Source of the DNA: Gorsachius magnificus
Taxonomy: Eukaryota; Chordata; Aves; Pelecaniformes; Ardeidae
Assembly (NCBI GenBank): GCA_034008185.1
Contig: CM067082.1
Span: 123,071,988-123,135,987 of the forward strand
Direction: 5' to 3'
DNA length: 64,000 nt
The notes under the pieces: generated by a model
Database searches by the model: none
What the model was told of the DNA's origin: nothing
The model's input: only the letters and a program-made list of their open reading frames with translations
Translations under genes and position numbers: made by a program
In this document: positions 14,001 through 28,953 of the stretch, in pieces
How positions within the stretch are numbered: the stretch's first letter is position 1
Layout of the letters: every line of letters begins with the position of its first letter

Positions 14001-15497
14001 TTTATGAGGATACAGAAAGACTGATTCTCATAAAAACGTAATAAACTCTGTTGATATTTAGTAGTAAATTTAGCTTAGCAAAACAAAATACTTTCACAGA
14101 CAGCTGTACATATTTGTTTAATTAAGTAATTTATATAACATCACATGTCTCAGATTCTTATCTTTATACTTTTTATTACTCTTGGAATGGTGACTAAGAT
14201 GATATTCTGGTATGATCTGCAGTAAACTGCATTTTCATTGAAATTGGTTAAAATACTGAAAATCATTTTTAAAACTAAATTTTAAAATGGGTGACATACA
14301 TGGAACTTAACTTACTGATTCAGAAATGTACAATTGTACCACTGTACTGATTTTTTTCTGGCTGTACTTCAGAAGCATAAAAGCTATTCCCTTGCACAGT
14401 TTGTTGGTATTTTGTTAATTTATTAGGTGAAGAATTAGCAGTTTTTTCAATTCCCATTTGCCTTCCTCCTTTTGAGTGAGCAATATACAGCACTTAAGAC
14501 TAGGCAGCATATATTACCTGAAGAAGATGTATATAAAAGTTCCTGTTAACTTTCTAGAGCAGCCTTGATTCCAAGTGAATGATTAACATTTTTTCCTAAT
14601 CCTGTGGTTAGTCCCCTAAAAACCTTCCATTTAAACATATGCTGCTTTAATTTGCTTTTTCAGTTTAAATCATTTTTAGCAGCCTCTTGTCAGGCAGTGT
14701 AATTTTATCTTCAGAAATAGAATTTCAAAGTTAAACATTTTGACAAGATTATTTTTGCTGATCTTTCAGGCTGTCCTTAATGACCACAATTTCAGTATTT
14801 CTAATGTTCTCTCATCATCTGGGGTGACAGAATCCACCTGTCCTCTGAGAAACAGACAACGCAGCTCTCCTGTCTCCTTCCTTTCTGTTCTTTTAATGTG
14901 AAAGACAACAGGTCATAAAATATGCAAAAGCTATAACCGCCACACTCTGAATAACAATCAGATCGTAATTTGCTTCCAATAGTACATTTCACAAGGGCTA
15001 GCTACCGAAGACTTTTAAATCAACACTGGTTAATCTCAGGTTTTATGATCTGTAGTGTTGTAGTTTAGAAAAAGTATTAATGTACACTCATCATTCTCTT
15101 TAAACATAAAGGAATTAAAAGGTAAATAAAAGTGTTTTTCTACAGCAGACTACTAAGGCTGGAGAATTTGTTGCACGTGCTGTATCTTTGCTGTATGACC
15201 AACTATAGAAGAGTTCATGTCTGTGTCTGAAATACTGATAAACTTTTCAGTTTGGTTTTCTTATCTATCAGGCCTTGACACCATGCATTTTTATTTTTAT
15301 TTCACTCGTCGTTGGGGGATGTATTGGAGAGAAGAAAAGGGAGACCAGCAGTGGGTTAGGGAGGACTGTGGCTGGCTGGCTGTAAGAAAAGTGGGGGGTG
15401 TGTTGCTCCATTTAAATCTGCTGCTTGGCTTTGTGTAGTGTGGGTTCTTCTACAAAAGTAGGCTGTGTGAGGCAATTTTCCAGAGAAATACTTGGAT
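8091..15497. other. No supported gene; AT-rich presumed intronic DNA
   Basis: Nothing coding was recognised. Two sequences resemble RFX X-boxes, GTTGCCATTGAAAC at 10481-10494 and GTTACTATGGAGAC at 12465-12478. Each departs from consensus at one or two bases and neither has other support. The rest is unremarkable. Confidence 0.5.
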
Positions 15498-15604
15498 GTA
15501 TTGTCACCGAAATCGGGAAGAACGAACCTCATAACACCAATGTAGTGTTAAAAGGCAGGCATTCTTTATTCACGGTGCCTTCTTCCCAATTTCGGTGGCA
15601 GTAT
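15498..15604. mobile_element. 99-bp inverted-repeat element with GTAT flanks (MITE-like, or an LTR end)
   Basis: Bases 15502-15522 and 15580-15600 are inverted repeats matching at 19 of 21 positions, starting TG and ending CA. The 99-bp unit is flanked on both sides by GTAT (15498-15501 and 15601-15604), as a 4-bp target duplication would be. An inner hairpin joins about 15532-15537 to 15545-15550. The other reading is a minus-strand retroviral LTR: that strand has a TATA-like TAGTAAAAG near 15634-15642, then AATAAA at 15565-15570, then an end in CA at 15502, so the LTR would extend right of 15600. I cannot choose between the two. No element proteins are nearby. Confidence 0.5.
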
Positions 15605-18600
15605 CAAATTTGGACACGAGGTTTCTTTCCTTTTACTAGCCAAATCCCTCAAGGGGGATGGTTGGAGAGTGAGGGAGTTCACTTGCCTATTCTCAAAGTC
15701 ATCCCATGACCAGCAATTCCTAAATACAAAATTATTCTTCCCGTGGGCTGTAATTCATGCTTCCACTTAAATGCTGAATCTAGAAGGCTATTTGTTCTAT
15801 CTGGCCAAACTGTAATTTATACTTCACCTTTAAAATTTTTGCATATGGTTTATGGTTTTTGGGGGTTTTTTTGTGTGATATTGTTCTCAAGGAAATCTAA
15901 AAGAACACACTAATAAGAGGTGGTGATAGTTAAGTAATGGCTGTTAAGGACGTGATTCAGCATTTTCCCCTGCAACTTGTGAGATTTCTGTCTAGCCTGT
16001 ATTTGCAGGCTCCTTGGTGAAGGAATGCAGATGACCAGTGTGTGGGGGCTGCTGTGATGTATGTACTCTGTGCTTCTCTGTGCCTGTCTCTGGCACTGGC
16101 CAGTATGAGATGCTATGGAGGAATGTCCTTATCCTGAATAGTTATAAAACATTTGCCCTTTTGTCAGACCCTTTCTGTAATCTTCATCAGGGTGACTTAT
16201 GATCTGGTGTGAAAAAGGATGTCTTTAAATTATTTTTTTCAAGTTTATAGTAATTTCACATCCTGTTTAATAAGTGTATAGCTTGATGGTGTACACAAAG
16301 CTAAATAAATTTATATTATAAGGATTGACTTTGGATATATTTGGATATATTTGCAAAACCAAGTCTGTTTTCAAGGGTGGTGTATATTACTTCTCCTGAC
16401 AACAATTGCCATGACTTGATGTGTCAGCTTGAAAAGTAATGCTCGTTTCATTTAAGTAAAAAAAAAAAAAGTGACATTACAAAAAAGGAAATCCCTAAAC
16501 ACCAAGCTAAAGAAAGCAATGACTGTAAGGAACTGTAACAGCTGCAATAACAAACAAAGCTGGCCCTTGAAATGAAAGAGGGTGGGAGTAAACACACACA
16601 CAGAGTGAAGTAGCTTTACACTGTGTCATTAAATCTCACTTGACAAAATTGAGATGTCTTGTTCAAGACACTTGGAATGGGAAACATCATTTTTCATTTG
16701 AGGCTGTTCTCTTCCCACCCCCAGAAGCGCCTGCAAGCTCTCACTGGTTTTGGCTGTGTTCTTAAGTTTTTCTCCCTGCAGTTGTATTTCAGATGGAATT
16801 TTTTTTTTGAACAATATCACAGGAGTATTTGTCAAAAGAACCATCACATAACATTCCGAAATACTGAGTATCTTTCAGTTTTCCAGTATGTCAAAACAGT
16901 ATCACTGAAATGAGTTGTGCTTTAGTAACAGTGAATGTGTTGGTAGGAGGGCGGCACCACGTATCAATAGTCGTCATGTCTGCATGGCAGTGGGAAGTAC
17001 GGAGGACGGTACAGCTGAAAGATGGAGGGGACAGTGACTAGAGGCTTTAGAGAATTATAAGGAATGAAAGAAAGGAGTGATAAGAATTTCTTACAATTTG
17101 GTATTTCTGCACTTAAAATCAGATATTGGGCTCTGTATAATACATGTATCTTTCGAAGCAGAAAGACGTTTTCAAATTATGAACAGATTTCAGGCTTCTG
17201 TAAAACATAACTAGGCTAAAACCTTATTTCTAAATCTATTTCATTTTATTCCTGTCAGCGTTGTCTTGCCTCTTGTATTTTTGAAAAAACAAATGTAAAG
17301 GTTTTGAAAATCCCCCATTAAGACTGAAACACAACTTAACATATATGATTATCACAGTTTTCTTCTTTTCTTTGAAGTCCTACTGGAGGAGGATATAAAT
17401 ACCTCTGCAAAGTTATGTTGGTTAAGCCGTAGGTTATTTAGTGTGCGTCTGTTTAGGCAGATTTGAATATTTTGGGATTTATTCTTCTTGGCATCTTCAG
17501 ACTTGGTTAATTCATGACTAGCAGCACAAAATTTGAGTTCTTCTGAAGTGGGATCTTTGGCTATAAACTGGAAGCCCTTTTAATAGTGACTTGCAAGGGA
17601 TAAGGAGCCACTAACTGTCTTTTGCCTAGATGTCGGGCTGTGTGGGGGATACTCCAGCTGTGCTGTTACTCGTCACCCGTGGGAAGATAAATTAATGTTC
17701 TTCAGTTACATAACTATGTATCACATTTTATTTAACTTATAGCCCAGACATCTGACCACAGCATGCAGGTAAGTGCATTCATTTAAAACACAAAGGTGGT
17801 GACAGAAAAAATAAATCTACATGCTAAGTCTTGATTAAAAAAGGATCATTACTACTTGAACCAGGTGATAGCATCACAGTACATGTATGTAGAGAAAGCA
17901 TGTATATAAATATGCATATACTTTGCATAGGTATTGGAAATAAAGCAGCTTTATGATCAGCAAGAATTGTGCGGTTTGCCATGGAAGGTGCTGCAGAAGT
18001 TCCTAGTCTGGTAAATGGAATACAGCTGCTGAAGGTGTACTCAGTAAAGAGGAAGCCTGCAGCTCACCTGACTCTTCCAGGCAGGTGGCATACTGATGGA
18101 TCTGAGTACAGTGGCCAGCTCAGAAAGCACAAGTGATGCAGGTGTTGAGTGAAATGTCCAGATCTGTTCAGGTTCTGCAGTGACTCAGAGCTAAGGGGCT
18201 TCTGCCTTAGCTTCCAAACATGCTCTGTTGTGGGGCTAGTGTAATCTAATAGGCAGTGACCTTTAATTGTCCTTCAGCCTTGCAGCATCAGGATGCAATT
18301 GCCTTGATTGAGTCTTAGCCAGTAAAATTCCTGTCATTAAGCTGGAGTCTGAGAACAACAGGCCTTTATTCTTCTTTTTTTAGGGAAAGCTTTATTTGAG
18401 GTCCTGCAAAGTGTCCTTAGCTAGGTCTTTGCTTATTTAGCTGGTGCAAAACAGAGTAGCATGTTGCAATGGTCAGGGTAAGGAAGCCCTATACGTTCCT
18501 GTATAAAGAATACTTTATTGCTGTCGCAAAAGACAGCATATTTCTCCATGTGTACTCTGAAATGATTGTGAAAACCAGCATTGCTGATTATTTATTCCTG

Positions 18601-21600
18601 TTACCAGTGGTGAATAAATCCTGATTCAGTATGTTACAGAGAAGATCAAATGGAAAGCTGTTTAGTGGTTTTGGAGAAATTGTGGAGACCTGATTTGAAT
18701 TATTGGACTTTCATTTGACTTATTTAATTTGTCACCTGTGAAATACCCTGTGCATGTGGACATGAAGGCTAATTACTCAAAGTGGGTGTTGTTGAAATAA
18801 CATCTCGCTGCTTGCTCAGCTGAAGAAAAGTGAGGCCTGCAGCATCCCTGGAATTGGTTCTGAATATAAAAAAGCCAGTGGTTGATTATGTACAAAATGT
18901 TAATTGTTGTTCTGGTCTGTTAAGACATAACTAACATGTGGCAATTTCGATACATTAGCTGAGATTAATTACATTCACATCAGAAGAAATGCATTTGTCA
19001 CATGTATTTACTTTCCTGTGCTTAATGCATAATGTCCAACTTGACAATTCCTGCATTTGTTGGTGAGTTTAAGCTTCTTAAATTTGCTGTATAAGGTGGT
19101 TAAGCTGCTGGCTTTAACTTCCAAATGCCTCATGCTTTTTCCATGTCCTTGCCTAGCTCTAGAAAAGTATTTCCGGCACAGGGAGTGGGGCAAGGGCGAA
19201 GATGGAGGGAGATGGAGCTGTGAATGTACCAACTGGCAACAGGACATGTGAACTCTATTCAACCAGTTTGTGGGAGTCCCCAGGCAAAATTAATATAAAG
19301 TCAGATTCCCTCGGCACAAGGCAGCAAAAACAGTGTGTTGCAGCATTTACTGGAAGCTCTAATTACTTTAAAGCACTGTGTGCTGGAATTGTATAAACAA
19401 CCCGTAAGAGTAAATGACAGACTCTTGAAAATGAGTTGCTGGATGCCATAGGGAGTAAAGGCAAACTTATGTCCAGTATTTGGGAATGATACTGAATCTT
19501 TTAATAGGTTGATGATAGGTCAGAACTTGCATGGCTGGGAATGCTATGATTTATGTGAAAGCAAAATGTAAAGTGTGAAAGTTTAATGCAGTTTTGGATC
19601 TGCCTAAATGAACTGCGCTTTAGGGTGGGTGTTTGGGGAAGTGCTAAGATGTGGTCAGCTTCCACTGGATGGTGTTCCAAGCCTGGCATGTGGCTCCCCA
19701 GTTGCCCCCCCTTTCAAAATCTTTGTTGAAAAACCTAATGGTGCTGAGAGAAACACAAGGAGAGAGATCAGATTCTTTTTCTCCAAGTAATTTCATAACT
19801 TTTGTACTTGACACATATATAAATTATTTGGATTTTGATGTGTAGGCTTCCTAAATGAACTGGCATGCAGCTCTAACAGCATTTTAATTTGGTTTACCAA
19901 AAATGAAGAGGCAAAATACAACACCAGGTACTCAAGAAATGTGTTGTGTTTTGCTATGCTGTGTATTTCTTGACTTTCACCTTTTCACTCATTCAGCATA
20001 GTGATCTATTCCTAAAATCATCTCTCTAGGTGATGCAAATGATACTGGAGTGAGTGTTACAGGAGATCTTGCTTTATCACTGTATTTCATTTTATCATTT
20101 GATTACTGACTTGAAGCAATGATCACCTTCGCTGTTCATCTGCCCAACTGGTATTGTAAAATCACACTACAGAACTAACGACCTTTCAGTCATCTCACTC
20201 TGGGAACAATGTAGGAGTAGCTTCAACAACAATTATTCTCCAGATTAGTGCAAGTCTTCCACTCTGGAAGATGATTATAATGAGGGACACCAGCGGGCTG
20301 GCTGGTCCTTCAGTCAAAATAGGAACTGTTTGTCCTTTTAATTCTCTGTCCGTATGCGCAGGTTTTCAGAGTTTTGTTAGGCAATCAGATATGTGTGGTA
20401 CTTTTCTCCACACCTTTATGTTGCTGACCACAAAATGCAGCTCATAAATTTCATCCATTAGGAATTTGTTACATAGAAGCTCCCCCTCTTCTATTCCAGG
20501 AAAGCCTTTCCAAAAGGCTATTTTTGCAGCAGTCTCTCCATTGCACATGAAGTGAAAATATGCTCAAACTACCTTGCTCTTTTCCCCAGGTGCTGATGAG
20601 CAGTCAGGCAAGTTAGCACACCTGAGAATGACAGCCTGAAATAGGAGCGAGGGGACTGCTGGCTCCCATGGCCACCTTGTTTGTTTGCTGCTAGGACAGA
20701 GTTCACTTATTTTCTTATTTTTGAGTACAGAAGAGAAGACTGAAAGACTGCAAATGCTGATGATGTAATTTCTCCAAATGTAATCCTTCCCACTGCCACC
20801 AGTCATTCCAAGCTTTATCTTTAATGTGATGTTCCATGTAAATCCGTATCATTTTGGAGTAGCAAAAGTAAAAGACTTGAATATTTCTGACATATTTTAT
20901 GATGTGCTCTCAAAAACAGTATAACATAATGCTTAGGAGAAGAGATTGGGTGCATTTTATTTGGAAATTTTAAATTCTCTTGACTTAAATTACCATTTAC
21001 AGTAATTTTTTTCTCACATTCCTTCTCCAGCTCTTTGTGTTCTACATGCATATAATTTTTATAGCTTTTCACAATTAAATGCATAGAACAAAATAATGAA
21101 ATTCAGTTCAATGATTGTGTTTTAACTGTCTGGATGGCACAAGTGTATTTTTTCTAGAAGAAAGTGTGAGTTATGAAAATGCTTTGATGTCTGCAAACTT
21201 CAAGTTTTGTGGTCAAGACTTGATGAAAACTTTGTACGTAGTCCCAATCTTCAGGAGCCTTTGAAAAGACATTTTTATGTCAGAAGTGCAATTCTATGTC
21301 ATAAACTTTATAAAGGTGTTTTCCTCCTTTATGTGTTCCATATTTTACCATGTAAAAAAGATGTACTTGAAAGAGTTTCTTAGACCTTTTATCCTAAAAG
21401 TATCACTTGCTGGCAAAATTGTGGAAAACATGGTCAGTGAAAGATGAATATTAATGAAAGCTAAGATAAAAAACATGCAGGTCAGCATGGGTGAAGTGGG
21501 CATGACTTCCATCTGTTAAGAAATTAGCTTTCGATGTTATGTTTCCTGCAACTTTCTATGTTATTATTTTAGGCATATTTTTATTAAAAATAAAACCCCC

Positions 21601-24600
21601 TTTTAGCTTCTTCCTCTAAGAAATTGCTTGTTTCCTATTTTCCTCTTCAGAAATTCATCAAGTGCATTATATGAAAAATTGTGGAAAATGTCTTAAGTAT
21701 GTCAGGGTGCACTTTATGCTGCACTGTTCATAATTAACAAGAAGTTTAAATTATTTTTGTTTTAAGTCCTGGTGGTCTAGAAAAGCCAGTACCATACACC
21801 AGCATTTTAGAAACAAACACAAAAATGTTGAGAGGTTGGGAGGAGAGTGTAGAGAGAGAAGGCAAAGACCAAAAATGGCATTTTTTTCTAATATTAAGCA
21901 GTTTAAGGGGAATCTACATCACTTGTAAACACTTTTGTGTATCACTGCTTTTATAGCCTATAATTAAAATCCAGTTGTTAGTTGCAGTTCAAGTATAACC
22001 AACCTCAAAATGCTATGAAGCAACCAAGATGCTAGACTGCACACATTATAAAAGTCTTCACGTTGTTGTCTGCTGCCTCTAGAGCCTGCTTACAATGACT
22101 GGAACTGAAGTAAAAAAATCAGCGTGCTCATTAGAAATAACAAATATGAATTGTTAAGTTGTAGCACCCTTTCACTGAGCTCAAATCAAGTTCTTTTTAA
22201 ATTACTCATTCTTTCATATTGCTGAGGCATCATAATTAAAACCTTCCATCTTTTAAACCTCTAAAAATACTTGAGAATGGGCGTGTAGCTGAAGCTTTTT
22301 TTAATCATGCAGAATTTCTTTTGTTTTTAATTAAATTCAAATGGGTAGCTGGTAGCTTGTACTAACCTGAATCTAAATGTAAGATTAGGGACAGAGTATA
22401 TTTTTCAGATCTGTCTGGATCAGCTGAAAATAATACTGCTTCAACTTTCTTGCCCACAAATTGGTGATGACCATCCCTGCATTTTGGCAAAAGCAAAGTA
22501 TGTGAAACTACCCCCTGTGACAAATGGCTGTCCACTGAAGTGGATTAGGGAGGGCTCCTGTGATTTTTTTTTTTTTAAATTTATTTATTTTTTGGCATGG
22601 GAACTACTGAGCTCCAGAAAAGGGACAGTAACAAATTGCTTGGGGGCAAGAATTTCTTTAACTGCTTTGGCAGTTTTAAAAGTGAATATGAATTTAAGCT
22701 CTCCCCTGTCAGTGGAGGCATTGAGCTGCTACTGAGACCCATAAAACTTCTCGGCAACTTTGCATTAACTCTGAGCTCTGTTGCTGGAGGCAGGCCATAT
22801 TTTCACATTGGGATGTCATCCTGTAGTAGACTTATAAACAAACTGTGCATTAAAACTCTATACATCTTCCTTGTTCTGGGCTATCTGTAATAGTGTTAAA
22901 TTATTCAGTCTTAACTGAAGCTTTCCTTTTTCGCCAATCTCCTAACTTGCTTTTAGATTTTGTTCCTTTGTAGGTAGGCAGCGGCAGGACAAGATCTGAC
23001 ATGAAAGCACTCACTCTGAAATGGTCCTTCTGTTCTTCCTGAGCATGGTTGCTGCTTCTGCAGCTTTGTGTTCATTTTCTTCCCTTTTCAAGGTCAAAAG
23101 TTCTCTTACCAGCTCTGTCCAAATAACTCTAAAGTACTCTAAAGTAACCCTAGCTGGATTTCGGTTCCCTTCTAGCATTCCAGAGCTTAAGGAGGTGGTG
23201 GTGGGGTTCTATCATTTGAGATGGGGAGAAGATCCATTTTATGGTCTCTTTCCTGCTCAAGAGCTACCCTGTTAACCTAGTTAGAGGCCCTCATCTCTAG
23301 CCTGCATTTTCTTTGGCTGACCTAGCCATTGTGACTGATAGTTCCTATTTCATATTATTTACACAAAACACTTCATGTAATCATTCACATTTAAATTTGA
23401 TTTCCCACATCTTGCATGTGTCTGCTTTAGGTCTCTTTCAGTTCATCTTTATCCTGTGCCACAAGAATAATGTTGCAGAAAATCTCATCTGTGGAACCTC
23501 TGTCAAGGTGTTCATTACAGTCATAAACATGAGTGGATTTAAGACCAACTGTGATGCTGCATCTGCTTCCTGCAGTTCTTGTCACCTGCATACATGTACT
23601 TGATACACGTTTCTAAGCAAAAGGACATTGTCCTGCCTGTCCTTGAAGAGCTCCATCCCAAACCTTAACATTTTTAATTTTTATTTAAAAGAAACATATT
23701 TCTCTGTATGCTTTTTTGTATTTGCTTTTTTTTTTTCATTGCAAGTTTGGAGTTGACAAACTCTTACTTTTTGGTGTTAATAACAAAAATACTTATCACT
23801 TGTAGTACTAACTGTCCTCAGTATAATTTATACATGATAATTGTTTCCTACAACACAAATCTAAAGTGTCAAAGTTTATTCACACGTTGTGTATTCAGAA
23901 ACAGTGTTGGGATGTTAGTGGCCCCTTGCCTAAGATGATGCTAGAAAGGGTTAACACCGATGTGCTAACAACTGCCTGCCCTTGTTGAGAATACTACACG
24001 CCTCTTTTGATGTTTCAAGCTATCTTAATATGAAAGATCTCCTGTAGAGAAATAATCTGCATAGTATTTAAAAGAAAGCTGTAGCTCTATCTGCATTTAT
24101 AAGTGCTAATGTTGTAAAGTACACTGAAAAAGGTGTTTTGGAATGGACTCAGAGACAGAAGCCTCTAAAGGATATAGTAAGTCAATCAAGAAGAAATGTG
24201 ACATTTTCATAACCCGTGGTCATTACACTTCATAAAGTGCGTAAATGAATTTCTGTATATCATAGGAAGAACTGAATCTTGTTACCATGGTCATTAAAAT
24301 TAATGAAATTTAAATTTTGAGCTAATAGGCCTGCTTATAAAGGAGAAGCACTAAACATTCTCAAAAGGAAGCGTTGTTTCCTTCTTAACTTTTTTCTTTT
24401 AGAAATTAAGCGCCATACACAACAATTCCAGTGTCTCATGGAAAAACAGATATCTGGGAGGAATACCCTAGTTTTTTGGTTGTGTTTTTGGGGGGCTTGG
24501 TATTTTTGGTTTGGTGGTTGGCATTTTTTTGTTAGAAAATAGATGATGCCAAAGGTGAAAGGTAAACCACCACATCAAAGAGGACAAAACAGGTTTGTTG

Positions 24601-27600
24601 GATCCTGCCACTATTTAATGAATGTGTTTAGCTTTCCTGTGTGAGATGAAGCATCTCTGTGTTGTGTTTGCTGTTCATACCTACCCCATGATGTTTTTCT
24701 TCAGACTGTGGTGAGGATCATTCCTGGGCCAGCAAAACTCTTCCAGTGGTCCTACTTGCTGTTCTATGTGAAACCACAGGTGATTGGTTTTGGGTTTCTT
24801 TCTCCTTAGTGAAACCAACTGCCGTTTAGATGGTTTAATAAAATACATTGCCTGATGTCAGCCTTTGTAGATTTATGCGTCTCACAGCATTATGCAGCTT
24901 ATCAGGTCTCAGAGAGACAGTCTGATTCAAAGTTAGACAGATGCCTTCAATGATTTGACGGGAAGGTGATGTCGTCTTCTTGATGTGCAGGCAGTGCTGT
25001 CTTAAGATCTTGAATTACTACATGCTGGCAGACTGACAGGTATTTCCATGAGAAGGCACTGACTTCCAGAACTAACATTGTGCCTATCAAAACAACCTAG
25101 GAAAACAAACAGTGTGTATTTAACAACATTTCAGCAATAATGAGTGCAATTTTAAAAAGGAATAATCCTTCTGGCATAGTAGAGTATCTTTGTTTTGGTG
25201 AACAAAGCAAAGCTTTAAACAGTAACAGGTAGCAGAAAAATGAAAGGCAGCCAAGTTCGTGCCAAAGCTGGTAATGTTTCCACTTGTACCAACTCTGGGA
25301 TGTTATCACTGACAGATGGGTCTTTCCAAGGTTTTTAGTACATACTGTAAAATGATACCACATGCCTGTTACTTTTCTGACTGAAAACGATAATAAGCCT
25401 TTCTCTCTTTTCTATTGCCTGATCATCCTTTTTCTTTTCCCTTGTAAGGTCTTCTCTAGATGAATAGCACTTCCAGTGCAAACAGACCCACTGCTTCTTT
25501 ATTAATTGAGCACAGGGAGGGCTGTCGGCCTCGTTAGCACTGCTGTATGCAGTGCATGTGCTCCCAGCATAGGATTCGATCACAGCTCAGTAGCTGTTAT
25601 TTTCTGCTCCATCCTCTCCACAGGGAGACTCTGAACCCTTCTGTTACTGGGTCACGAACCAGTCCCCCAGCTTCTGGCTTCTCAGTCAAGTCTGGAAGAG
25701 TCACGCCACAAGCTGGAGAGGGCACATGGGACCCTGCACAGTCTGGTAGCTCCTGCGAGAGAGCCCTGAGCTGCCAGGCTGTCCCTAGGCAAGGTTCTTT
25801 CCAAAAGGGGTGCAGGGAGAAGGAGAATTAATTATTTAGGACCTGACTGTCAGGTAGGTCAGTCCTATTAGTTATAATTCTCAGCTGCGATTAAAAGTTG
25901 AGTGGAAAAGGTGGTATGATAGCTGACTGATTACCGTAATAATACAGCTATTACTGCATGTGTTTTCTGTATTGCTAGTCACTAAGATTTTTAACATATC
26001 TGTCTAGAATATATACCCAGCAAGCTTTTTTATACAAGTGTAATCTATTGCAGATCTCCTGGGGGGGTGGAAGCAGCGTCAAGATTACGCATTTAAAATG
26101 AATCATGTGGCATGCAGTATTATAGTCAGTTTCTGTGGTGGATATGAGGGAATGGTGGTATCTTTATATATGCTTATATTTCCGGATGCCGATTGACCTA
26201 TTTCTAAATTTATGTAAGATTTTTCTATTATAAGGATTGAATTATTTGCCCCAAGGGTTAGCAAAATAGCAGATACTTGCTTTGCTTCAGGAGAGTCTGA
26301 CGAGACTTGACATTAATACATGTTCTTCTTTCATGTCTTTCTTGGGATGTATTCTAGTGGATTGTTTCTGGGGTTTGGTTTGGGTTTTTTGCTTTCTGTA
26401 CGCTGGAACATACAGGATTTTCTTTCATCAAGTGCTGAACATCATACATGAAAAGTAATCTGGTGTTAAATGTGGTATGTTTGTCATTTGTCTAGCCTTT
26501 TCCCTTTCCCACTCTGTCTCTCTTGATTAGACAATTAGGAGAGTGTTGTTTGAACTAACATTTCCTCTTTTGGGTCACCGAGGTAGCATGATTTAATTAC
26601 TATGATAGCCTTCTCAAGGAGGTTGTCTAGATGGAAGTAACTGTTTCTTTGCATCACAGACTACTTCAGAGAGTAATATGCGTCTGGGACTAATGAAAGC
26701 ATCAGAACGCTCAGCAGAGGTGGTGATTTGAATGACATCTAGTGAGACAGCACCTCTCTGATGGAAGGCAGTTCTGAAATCTTCTTGACATTGTTGGTCC
26801 CCCTAAGTTGTTTGAACTTTTGCTTTCAAAGATAGTTTTAATAACTTAGTTGTTTGAAACAATTTAATGTTTGTTTCTGCAAGTTTTCTTCTGTGAAGAG
26901 AACAGCTAGCAACATTACAGTATTTGTGTGCTTTGCCCTTCAATAGTATGAATCTTGTGGTAATTCAGGAACAGCCAATGCCTTCCTCGAAAAGCCTTCT
27001 CCAGTAGTTGTACATGGGGTACCTGTAGTCTATAGATAAGTCTTTCCTTTTTTGAGCCAGATGAGACACTGGGATAGATTAAAGCTGACAATTTGAACTA
27101 TAACAGAGAAAGCCATGAAAGCATTACTTGGAAAAGATTGTTGCTTTGTTTATCCAGCTGGATGTGAGTGGATGTAACTTAATTTAATACTAGCTAGAGA
27201 GCAAAGGTTTCAGCACGGATTCTTTTTTAATTTCGTGAAAGTCACTCAGTGTTGCTTGCAACTCTGATTTGGATTGCTCAGTCCTGTGCTTGCTGTGTCC
27301 ACATGACACTCATCAGGCTTTCTTTTGTTTCTATTCTTCCATCCACAAAACCTGAACTGACTGCAGTTATAGAATGAGATGTACGCTTCAGTTTTGCTGC
27401 CTAAAATCTCTCTTCAGTGTTCTTTCACTGCTGAATCAGCTCTGAAGCAGCTGTTAAGGCTTTATTTTTCCTTCCAGAGCCATAACAGAAATAATTGCAT
27501 TATGTTGATTTTGTTTAACTGCAGTTTTCCATTTTTTTCTGAGTTTCTGCCTTTCGTCTTTTGTGAGATGTGGAAAAACTTGGATTTTGCTGTAAACTTA

Positions 27601-28900
27601 TTCCTTTGAGAGTTTCAAGAGATGTATTGTGATACTGAGAGGTTGCTTTGAACCCATGCAATTTTAAAGGTTTCAAGACAAATTGGGACATACTTTTTTT
27701 TAAAAAAATAAGTCTTCCTGTTGTACATGTTGTTATATGTTTACAGTAGCTCTAATTGATGTAGAATGATAAGGCACTTAGTAACAGATGATAAGTAGAG
27801 ATAAGTGCTGCTTATGGGTTTAGGATGTAGTAGTTATAAATAATATTTGATACTCATGTATTATTAATTCTTCAAAACACACCTGGTGAGGTCATTTGCA
27901 AAAGTACTCTTGGCCTACTTTTGCTGCTGTTGTTGACTTGACAGTGAAGAATTAGGCCAATACTTAGTATTTGTGAAAATTCCTGTCCTATATTTATTTG
28001 GATTTGCCTCAGCTTCATACCTTTGATTTGTCTTTGGAGTAGACCAAAGTAAGTGGCACTGTGTGCTCCAGGGGAAAGGTGGGAACAAACACAGTTCTGA
28101 GCCTATCCTGTGGCATGGGGAGGAGAAAAATACATTGAACCTGAAGCAATTGGATCATGATGACCTCAAAACTTCTATTTTATCTGCAGTCTTGGCTAGT
28201 TAGCATAATACTGACTTTTATGCCTGTTTTAAAGTTGTAATTGCTCTTGTACCTGGTAGCCTTAAGTTCCACAGGTAATATAAAATATCAGTCACCCTAG
28301 AGAGGCCCAGTCTCTGCTGCTGTCAGCCAGAATATGAGAGTCAGTTTGGGATGCAGGATCAGTGTTTTCACACCTTCCTGGAAGACTAAGTGGGTTATCG
28401 TTGAAGGGCAAGCACAGGTTTGGGGTTTTTTTTCTGAAACTTGAAGAGAATTTTAAGAAAGGAGCACAAAGTGGTTTTTGGAGCATGCAGCAGCTTTTAC
28501 AGATGAGTTGGGGCCATATTCATTATTCACATACACTTCCATGTTCAAATCTGGAAGTCTCAAGATAGTATGTTAAATTACTGGGAAACACCAATAAAAT
28601 AATAATAAAACGCTTTGGAGAGAGGGTACATTTCACTCCTGCCTTCTTCAGGGCTGGTAACAAAAACGTTTTCTTCAGCTCATGTAGTAAATTAATTTGA
28701 AGGAATAAAGGAAAATCCAGACATCCAATTTTGGAAGCAGACTAACAAACAAAATACTTCAGGTGCTCTCTGTCAGATTTACCCAAACTGTCTCCTGCCC
28801 CTTATTTAAGCACCTCTGGTTAGGTGGCTGAGCCACCTTCATTCAGCTCATTTGAATTCTGGAAAAGTGCCCATCTCTCTGTCTTTTTGATTCCAAAAGG
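15605..28900. other. No supported gene; presumed intronic DNA
   Basis: No gene, RNA or clear interspersed repeat was recognised. If the 15.5-kb element is an LTR, its U3 could occupy roughly 15605-15830. An 11-bp tandem duplication (TTGGATATATT twice) lies near 16331-16354. GTTACCATGG, half of an X-box, lies near 24281. Many frames are open for 60-97 codons, but none shows a domain or codon bias I can recognise. Confidence 0.5.
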
Positions 28901-28953
28901 ATAAATGCCCTAGGAGATCTTAAGGACTTCGGTGGCGTAAGTCTGTGTCTCGA

